Source of the DNA: Sistotremastrum niveocremeum HHB9708
Lineage: Eukaryota > Basidiomycota > Agaricomycetes > Sistotremastrales > Sistotremastraceae
Assembly (NCBI GenBank): GCA_001630475.1
Contig: KV419437.1
Location: 226,053 to 290,052, forward strand
Direction of reading: 5' to 3'
Length of the DNA stretch: 64,000 nt
The position numbers and the translations under genes were made by a program. Every line of letters begins with the position of its first letter. Position 1 is the stretch's first letter. Shown here in pieces: positions 57,881 through 64,000 of this stretch. Below the pieces are notes generated by a model. That model was given only the letters and a program-made list of their open reading frames with translations. It ran no database searches and was not told the origin of the DNA.

Positions 57881-59704
57881 ATGCTGACCTTGTCTTCTCC
57901 CTCATTGCTTGAGCACATCTATTCTGAAGCTACTGCTCCACTCCTGCTCACTTCAGATCTGGATTCATCGGCCAACCCGGAAGACTGCCTACTGCGTCAG
58001 CTCCTTTGCGCAGTGGAAGCAGAGGCGTCCCGTCTAGCTTCCCGCCGTGAACAACCGGAATGCCATTACGAGGCAAATGATTACATGGTCAATATGAAGA
58101 ACAAAGTGTGGAACAGCATGTCACTTGTTCAAGCTCGTCTGAACGAAGCGTTGAATCGACGTGTCCCGATTGCGCGCCTCCCAAACGAGATATTGGCCAA
58201 GATATTTGAATACTATATAGCGGATTGTTTCAAAGAATATCGAGCCTCGATCCCGTCCGCGTTCTGTGTACCACCGCTGTACTGTCGCATGAGAAGTGAA
58301 TGGCATGCGATTATGCAAGTTTGCCAAACGTGGAGACGCGTTGCCACCAATACCCCGACCCTCTTCACCATCCTTGACCTGAACTGGGACCACAGCATCA
58401 TCGATCTTTTTATGCAATGCAGTGGCACCACCCTGCCATTGTCGATCTATATCCCGGGATTCTCCAAGTCCTTCCGAGCATCTTTTGAGGAACTGCGCCA
58501 CATGCGCAACACTAGAGATAATGGAGAGCTCTTGAGAGTTCTGATGGCCAGAGCTCAGGAACTCCATCTTCAGGATGTTTACTCTCTTGCAAGAGAGTTT
58601 CCCGATGGCCTCGATGCTTCTGCACCCCTGCTGCACTCCTTGACATTGAAGATGAACCCTGGTAACTTTGACTGGGATGCCCAAGTTGAGAATCCCCTGG
58701 CAGTCTTTACCAGGTCGGGCGATTTTCGAAGCCACATATTCCACGATATGACTGTCCAGCTGCAAAACCTGGACCTCTCAGGTTTCGGTTTCACGAAAGA
58801 TTGGCTGGCATGTGTCAATTTGAGATCGGTATCCGTCCAATTCCACGGCAGCTGGTATAGTCTCTCTCCGGTCATATCGCCATTCACTTATTTGGCAGAT
58901 CTGCCAAACCTTGAGACGCTTCACTTCTCCGATGGTGGAGAACTTGAGCCACCTAGCGCACAAAATAGATCGGTTTTGACCTTCAATCGACTTCAAGCCT
59001 TGACCTTTCGGGAAGTCACCCTGGGGACGTTGCGCGACGCATTTACTTGGTTGAATTTACCCGCACTACAGCAGTTCAACCTGCTTTGTGGTCTTCAACT
59101 CTACGATCAGTGTATGTGGCCAGGAGCCTTCGAGCCGAATGGATTCTTTGCGCTTTGGCAATGCTCGTGGATTGACACGATCCTCGAGAGAGCAAGTCAA
59201 ATACGGCTCGCACTTGATGGTTCTCATGGTCGTGATCTCTGCCCATCACGGCGCAGTTGTGACGATTATGCAACTTTGATGTTCATGAAAACTCCGAACG
59301 ACGAGAATCCTGTGTTCAGATTGACATTGGATGAATCAATTCGATCAGTGGAGGAAGACAAGGATTATAAACCCTATCTCATGCTATATGATACGCTGAC
59401 TCATTGTCTGCGTCATCGGGCCTCCTCTATGGTAATCACAGGTCTGGGACCTCGAAAACCTCTCCCTCCATCCGATATTTTGGGGCCGGTTCTCATGCAA
59501 TGTCCAGATGTCACGTCTCTTACGGTGATAAATTGCAATGCTGAGAGCCTCATTCACGTTCTCAGATCTGTTGATCTGGCAGACGCCGCTATTCCTGGAC
59601 TACGGGAATTGCGACTCCAAGGTTGTTCATTGGAGGCAGAATGCCTTCCATATCTAATGAAAGAAAGAGAGTCCTTAGGTCTTGTCATCACACATATTGA
59701 GTGA
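57881..59704 (+). CDS. F-box/LRR-like protein, pair 2 copy A
   Basis: A single-exon frame of 607 residues from the ATG at 57881; an upstream in-frame TTG is not needed. An N-terminal helical part (EDCLLRQLLCAVEAEASRLA) precedes the F-box-like segment NRRVPIARLPNEILAKIFEYY at about residues 85-130, then MQVCQTWRRVATNTPTLFTI. Leucine-rich segments follow (LHLQDVYSLAREF, LQNLDLSGFGFTKDW, LQALTFREVTLGTL, VTSLTVINCNAES, LRELRLQGCSLEAECL). It is collinear with copy B and, more distantly, with the minus-strand pair at 25.6-29.6 kb, which shares the N-terminal helices and the ITGLG-LPP block. It is probably an SCF substrate receptor with unknown target. Intact, no stops. Confidence 0.85.
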   Translation: MLTLSSPSLLEHIYSEATAPLLLTSDLDSSANPEDCLLRQLLCAVEAEASRLASRREQPECHYEANDYMVNMKNKVWNSMSLVQARLNEALNRRVPIARLPNEILAKIFEYYIADCFKEYRASIPSAFCVPPLYCRMRSEWHAIMQVCQTWRRVATNTPTLFTILDLNWDHSIIDLFMQCSGTTLPLSIYIPGFSKSFRASFEELRHMRNTRDNGELLRVLMARAQELHLQDVYSLAREFPDGLDASAPLLHSLTLKMNPGNFDWDAQVENPLAVFTRSGDFRSHIFHDMTVQLQNLDLSGFGFTKDWLACVNLRSVSVQFHGSWYSLSPVISPFTYLADLPNLETLHFSDGGELEPPSAQNRSVLTFNRLQALTFREVTLGTLRDAFTWLNLPALQQFNLLCGLQLYDQCMWPGAFEPNGFFALWQCSWIDTILERASQIRLALDGSHGRDLCPSRRSCDDYATLMFMKTPNDENPVFRLTLDESIRSVEEDKDYKPYLMLYDTLTHCLRHRASSMVITGLGPRKPLPPSDILGPVLMQCPDVTSLTVINCNAESLIHVLRSVDLADAAIPGLRELRLQGCSLEAECLPYLMKERESLGLVITHIE

Positions 59705-60013
59705 TCCTTGACATTCCGTATCAGAGGAGGGCCAGGCATTCAAGTTGTGGCGTCGTTTCGGGGGGCATTTCGTATTTATTTATTGATTTTCTTACTTTCT
59801 TTCAGTCTTCTTCGATTTTTGTGTAGCCAGTCAATGGGTATGACTTCATGTTGCCTGTACCATGTACCTAACAAGGTCCTTTTTGACTTAATGGGTGAAT
59901 TTGAAGTCCACCGAGTTGTCCGGTCTCCCCTGAACTGCATTCGGCGTTTCTGTCGCAAGTCGGATATATTTCAGCGCATCTACTCGATCAGTCATCCAGT
60001 CCTAGCCACTATC

Positions 60014-61858
60014 ATGCAGCTTTTCTCTCCCGCGTTGATCAGCCACACCTTTAATGCGGCCACTGCTCCGCTTTTGATCGATGCGGGTCTCGACTTGGAG
60101 TCCGATGCCAGCCCAGAAGACAGTCTACTACATCCACTCCTTTGCAGAGTACAAGCAGAGGCTTATCGTCTAGCTTCCCTGAGCGGACCGGACAACATTC
60201 AAGAGGCGGATCAGTACATGCTAGATATCCAGAACAAGATCTGGAATAGCATGTCAGTGGTTCGTGCCCATGTGAACGCAGCCTTGAATCGACGTGTTCC
60301 GATTGCGCGTCTACCAAACGAGATATTGGGCAAGATATTCGAATTTTACATGGTGGGATGGTTCGAGAAGTTCAGATTCATAGTGCCTTCAGGGAAGTTT
60401 CCACTCCCTTCATATTATGAGCCTAATCTCCTGAGAAAGGAGTGGTATGCAATTCTGCAAGTCTGCCAAACGTGGAGACACGTTGCCACGACTACTCCAA
60501 CCCTCTTCACAACTCTTGATCTGCATTGGCATCCCAGCATAATTGATTTCTTTTTGCAATGCAATGGCACTACACTGCCACTGTGCATTCACATCCCCGA
60601 ATTCTCCCAGCCTTTCCGAGCATCTTTAGAAATTTTGTGCCAGACGCGCAGAACCGAGGATAAAGCAGAGCTTTTGAGAGCTCTGATAGCGAGAACTCAG
60701 GAACTCTATATTGAGGATGCCATCTCTTTCACAAGAGAATTTCGCGATGGCCTTCATGCTCCGGCCCCCCTGCTGCGCTCTTTGACAATGACGATGAGCA
60801 TTGACGGCGCTGATGGGGTTTTCATACCTGAGAATCCCATGACAGTCTATGTCGAGTCAGGCGACCTCCGAAATCATTTATTTCGAGACATGACTGTGCA
60901 ATTGCAAACATTAGAGCTGTCAGGCTTCGGCTTCACCAAAGATTGGTTGGCTTGTATCAATTTGAGATCAGTATCCATCCAATTTTATGACGACTGGTAT
61001 CAACTTACTCGAAGCACATCGCCGTTCACTTATCTGGCGGAACTGCCAAACCTGGAGATACTTCACTTCTCCGACAGCGGGGAATATTCCCCAGCTGTCT
61101 CACAGGTTGGCTCAGTCTTCACCTTCAATCGGCTTCATACCTTGACCTTCAAGGACGTCATCGAGGAGACATTGCGGGACGCATTCACCACGCTGAACTT
61201 GCCTGCATTACAAGAGTTCAACTTGTTATGTGGGTTTCAAAGACACAATCACTATATGTGGGGACGGGACAACCCATCCGACCCATTCTTTACTCCTTGG
61301 GAATGCACGTGGCTCCACAGAATAATCAAGAGGGCAACCCACATACAGCTTTCACTCGCTGGTCCTAATGCTGTTCGTGACATTCACGAACACCAGAACA
61401 GCGGTGTTGACTATGCGACTCTCATGTTTATGGAAAGCTCGGGCAACAAGTTACCTCTATTCAAAATGACATGGGACGGAAACCACGGATACATGAATGT
61501 GAACGAGGATCCCTTATGCTATAATATACTATTGGATAGCATGACTCATTGTTTGCGCCATTGGGTCTCATCAATACCATCCATGTCGATCACGGGTATC
61601 GACTCTCGGAAAACCCTCCCTCCAGTGATAATTTTGCGCCCATTTTTCATGAAATGCCTTGATCTCACGTCTCTCACGGTGGAAAATTGTGATGCGGGCA
61701 GCGTCATTGCCGCTCTCAGCTCTGTCGATGTGGCAGATATCGCTGCGCCTGGAATAAGGGAACTGCGGCTGCAGGGCTGTTTGGTGGACGCTGAAGACCT
61801 TGAAAGTCTATTGAGAGAAAGAGAGGCCTTAGGTTTTGCCGTCACCCAGACCGAGTGA
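60014..61858 (+). CDS. F-box/LRR-like protein, pair 2 copy B
   Basis: The ATG at 60014 gives 614 residues and aligns with the start of copy A (FSPALISHTFNAATAPLL versus SSPSLLEHIYSEATAPLL). The frame is open further upstream to 59708, but that part has no counterpart in copy A and includes a Phe/Leu-rich stretch; I treat it as 5' flank, while an N-terminal extension cannot be excluded. The F-box reads NRRVPIARLPNEILGKIFEFY, followed by LQVCQTWRHVATTTPTLFT. The LRR part keeps LQTLELSGFGFTKDW, LHTLTFKDVIEETL, LTSLTVENCDAGS and IRELRLQGCLVDAEDL. The 309 bases between the copies hold only flank. This tandem duplicate is intact. Confidence 0.85.
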   Translation: MQLFSPALISHTFNAATAPLLIDAGLDLESDASPEDSLLHPLLCRVQAEAYRLASLSGPDNIQEADQYMLDIQNKIWNSMSVVRAHVNAALNRRVPIARLPNEILGKIFEFYMVGWFEKFRFIVPSGKFPLPSYYEPNLLRKEWYAILQVCQTWRHVATTTPTLFTTLDLHWHPSIIDFFLQCNGTTLPLCIHIPEFSQPFRASLEILCQTRRTEDKAELLRALIARTQELYIEDAISFTREFRDGLHAPAPLLRSLTMTMSIDGADGVFIPENPMTVYVESGDLRNHLFRDMTVQLQTLELSGFGFTKDWLACINLRSVSIQFYDDWYQLTRSTSPFTYLAELPNLEILHFSDSGEYSPAVSQVGSVFTFNRLHTLTFKDVIEETLRDAFTTLNLPALQEFNLLCGFQRHNHYMWGRDNPSDPFFTPWECTWLHRIIKRATHIQLSLAGPNAVRDIHEHQNSGVDYATLMFMESSGNKLPLFKMTWDGNHGYMNVNEDPLCYNILLDSMTHCLRHWVSSIPSMSITGIDSRKTLPPVIILRPFFMKCLDLTSLTVENCDAGSVIAALSSVDVADIAAPGIRELRLQGCLVDAEDLESLLREREALGFAVTQTE

Positions 61859-61910
61859 GGGTAATATTCGGCAGTAGAAAGCGCCTTCTCCCATCAAATT
61901 TTCTACAGTA

Positions 61911-62281
61911 CTGTACCATTTTGACAGTGGCGGATGGTCCCATGTCCCGAAGGCTCGCCGCCGCCGCTCAAAATACAAATTTCCGTGTCCCGAGCTGAAG
62001 AACTGCCGGGACAACTAGTGTGACGTCACAGCAACAAATGATAGTACCTTCATTGTAGCATTTTATACAGATATATATCGTTATTTTGAGGGTCAAATTG
62101 CTGTTACTAGGCAAATTAGACCCACAGAGACTAATATACAGGCCCAGATGTGGTTGCACTGACTGCCGCCGCCGCCGAAATTCACCATTTCCCGTGTCCC
62201 TCGACCTGTCCGCCGCTCCGCCGCAGCGTCCCGACGCTGTCCGTGTCCAAACCCGCCGCCGCCGTTGTCAAAATGGTACAG
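61911..62281. mobile_element. MITE-like element with TA duplication (371 bp)
   Basis: The left end CTGTACCATTTTGACA (61911-61926) is repeated inverted at the right end (TGTCAAAATGGTACAG, 62266-62281). Both ends are flanked by TA (61909-61910 and 62282-62283), as expected for a Tc1/mariner-type target-site duplication. The interior has CCG-trinucleotide runs (61960-61966, 62164-62176, 62254-62263) and repeated GTGTCCC motifs. No transposase is encoded. It begins 53 bp after the stop of the F-box gene. Confidence 0.7.
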
Positions 62282-62421
62282 TACCGTCGATCTTATCTTG
62301 TATAGCTTCAGTCGTCCCGCAATATAGTTTTTGAGTCTGCTATCATGTTGGCACAAATCTAACAAACAAATGTGTAATCATACATTTGTTGGAGCCATGA
62401 ATGAGGGCGCCAAAACACAAT

Positions 62422-62927
62422 TCAAGGTACTTGATTGCCTGGTGTATAGATTCCCCAATGACCATTATACTTTCCCTCTATTTCTCCGAGTACTTTCCCG
62501 GTGTAAGTACCGCTGAACACCGGTTCAGGGGAGTACAGCGTCAACGTAGTGGTATTCTGTCCTACGTTGAGCTCGAAAGTTCCATCAAAGATTTCCTCAT
62601 CACCAGGAATAATGTGAGGCTCAGGACCATCCAATGATCCGCCTCCGATCTTATCGACATTGGGTGAAAGACCGGATATGGTGAGTTTCACATGGTTCTT
62701 GGTTTTTCCATCTTTGAGACTGAAATTCAGGACCTTGCCATCGGCGAAGATTTTGATCACTGCAGCGGTCGACGCGAGATTACTGGCGGGGATGATATGA
62801 ACGAGTTGTGGTGCATGAGTCTGAATGTCTGCCGCGAAGGTGTCGTGATTGTGAAAAGCTTCGAATTTATAGTTTAGTTCGATAATGCTTGGCGAGCTGA
62901 GAAAATGGAACATTCACCTTGAGACAT
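62422..62927 (-). CDS. Small beta-rich protein, divergent member
   Basis: A 10 nt first exon (62918-62927, MSQ plus one base) joins exon 2 (62422-62858) across a 59 nt intron ending TTCGAAG; the product is 148 residues. The phase-1 split after three residues is identical to that of the tandem genes at 23663-24045 and 24622-25012. The N-terminal half has VHIIPASNLASTAAVIKIFA; the beta-rich C-terminal half has GTFELNVGQNTTTLTLYSPE, then GTYTGKVLGEIEG and KYNGHWGIY. The LTL strand followed by a Gly-rich hairpin with a terminal W matches the other members. There is no signal peptide; function unknown. An alternative start within the intron (MFHFLSS) would remove the shared gene structure. Confidence 0.72.
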
Positions 62928-63584
62928 ACTCTTCAAAGATGCGTGCAATCTGAGGACGGCTGGCAGTCGTCTACCGGGGAGATATTTGGTTATCAGGACG
63001 AATCAGCTGGGCCGTCGTTTATACCAGAATTCGAACCCCGGCGCAAGGGCAGACCAAAATGCACGTGAGCTTTCGTGGCATTCAGTTCTTCAGATAGTTC
63101 ACATGGACTCGAGCACCGCGGCCGATTGTTGAGTGGCCGGAGAAGAATAAGTATATGGATCTAGTGTGTTAAGGGCAAATTCCGATGTGGCCAGTGGCGT
63201 TGAAACAAATGGCCGGCGTGTATGACTTGAGATTGATCGGCAAATAAAAGATTTGTTTTTTGGAGATCTGGTTGAGATTATCGAATGATTGCGATAATTG
63301 TCCCGATTCTGCAAAGAGAAACTTTGGTGGCCCGTAGTTAATCAGCTGCAGCGTGCCGGCCCGCCTGCAAGGCTCGGAGTTCTCATCTCAAGTCGATCGT
63401 AGATTCGCCCCAGCCAACCGGATGTCACCCTCGTGGAAGCTGAAGAAACATTTCAAGAAGCTCCCGAGGAAACTGTACGGTCGCACACTGCAATGTCGAA
63501 CTGGCCATGCGTTTATTGGCGAATACTACGCAGACTTCGTGCGGACAGAGGCCACAGATTATAGTGGACCGTGTCAACAAAAAA
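62928..63584. other. Intergenic region before the terminal repeat block
   Basis: The 657 bases hold the promoter of the 62422-62927 gene. No gene is supported; a 79-codon plus-strand frame at 63353-63592 has no recognisable content and runs into the repeat block. Confidence 0.4.
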
Positions 63585-64000
63585 GATTTTGACACGCACA
63601 TGCACTTTTCTACGCACACAGACTGAAAATTTCCTTTTTGGGACATCATTTTGCGCACACATTGTCATATTCAAATATATTTTGATTTTTTGGGCCCAAA
63701 AATACTTAAGTCCTTTAAGTGTCCATGTGTGTGCAATTTCACCACGTGTGCGCGTAAAAAAACCATGTGCGTGTTGTTGTGTTGCAAAATACACACACAT
63801 GTACTTTCCACACACAAAACTTAAGGTACCTTAAGTTAAGTACTTAACTTATTAAGTCATGTGTGCGCAAAAGTGGTCTGCGTGTGTGGAAGAACCATGT
63901 GCGCGTTTTGTGCAATCCAAAAACACACACACAGATGATGCCAACACACACACAGATGAAAAGAAGGCAAACACACACATGGGACAAAATTTGCACACAC
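63585..64000. repeat. CA-rich interspersed-motif block, probable element end
   Basis: ACACACA or GTGTGCG-type motifs recur about every 15-30 nt from 63591 to the window edge, separated by unique A/T-rich spacers. Between 63820 and 63858 are nested CTTAAG palindromes (ACTTAAGGTACCTTAAGTT and TTAAGTACTTAACTTA). The organisation (short motif, regular spacing) resembles the GCCCC arrays of the element at 44476. The block continues beyond the window, so its type cannot be settled. Confidence 0.5.

Noticed and set aside
59708-60013. 102-residue N-terminal extension of the last F-box protein
   Set aside because: No counterpart in its tandem copy, which aligns from the ATG at 60014; kept only as an alternative.

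Overview
The window is nuclear DNA from a filamentous basidiomycete, most likely an Agaricomycete. The evidence is about 20 genes split by many 45-60 nt introns (GT donors, AG acceptors, CTNA-type branch sites), very short exons, small intergenic gaps, several F-box/LRR genes and lineage-specific paralogues. I assembled exons by hand, requiring reading phase to be kept across every junction. Exon coordinates are therefore inferences from sequence, not transcript data.

Layout. 1-6.0 kb holds the 3' part of one lineage-specific gene and a complete paralogue that shares its C-terminal domain. 6.5-14.1 kb is a housekeeping block: an Erf2-type DHHC palmitoyltransferase, a DUF3074 protein, mitochondrial ribosomal protein bL27m back to back with SKP1, and the mRNA capping guanylyltransferase. 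14.1-16.4 kb is low-complexity DNA, followed by a Ser-rich hypothetical gene and a large SPB4 DEAD-box helicase gene with a repeat-filled 726 nt intron. 22.8-25.0 kb carries a tandem array of three small beta-rich proteins, and 25.6-29.6 kb two tandem F-box proteins. 29.7-36.5 kb holds a class I aminotransferase, an RRN6-like Pol I factor facing mitochondrial uL3m across a 54 bp promoter, and a glia maturation factor (ADF family). 37.0-39.4 kb has two tandem small secreted proteins. 40.1-48.7 kb holds an MFS transporter, GPI mannosyltransferase I (PIG-M), SAR1 and a quinone oxidoreductase. 51.6-57.3 kb has a further small beta-rich gene, an inositol 5-phosphatase and a DUF2235 hydrolase. 57.9-61.9 kb has a second F-box pair, followed by MITE-like DNA, another small beta-rich gene and a CA-rich repeat block.

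Functional links. SKP1 and four F-box proteins lie in one window, so an SCF adaptor and candidate receptors are both present, although colocation does not prove partnership. SAR1 and PIG-M act in the early secretory pathway. SPB4, the RRN6-like protein, bL27m and uL3m concern ribosome production.

The most striking features are: (i) a 1.44 kb element with inverted ends, flanked by a 9 bp duplication that includes the PIG-M start codon; (ii) a five-member family of small proteins sharing a tiny first exon and a C-terminal GxxxGxW-like pattern; and (iii) several non-autonomous elements built from short motifs (GCCCC, GTCCC, CACACA) repeated about every 20 nt.
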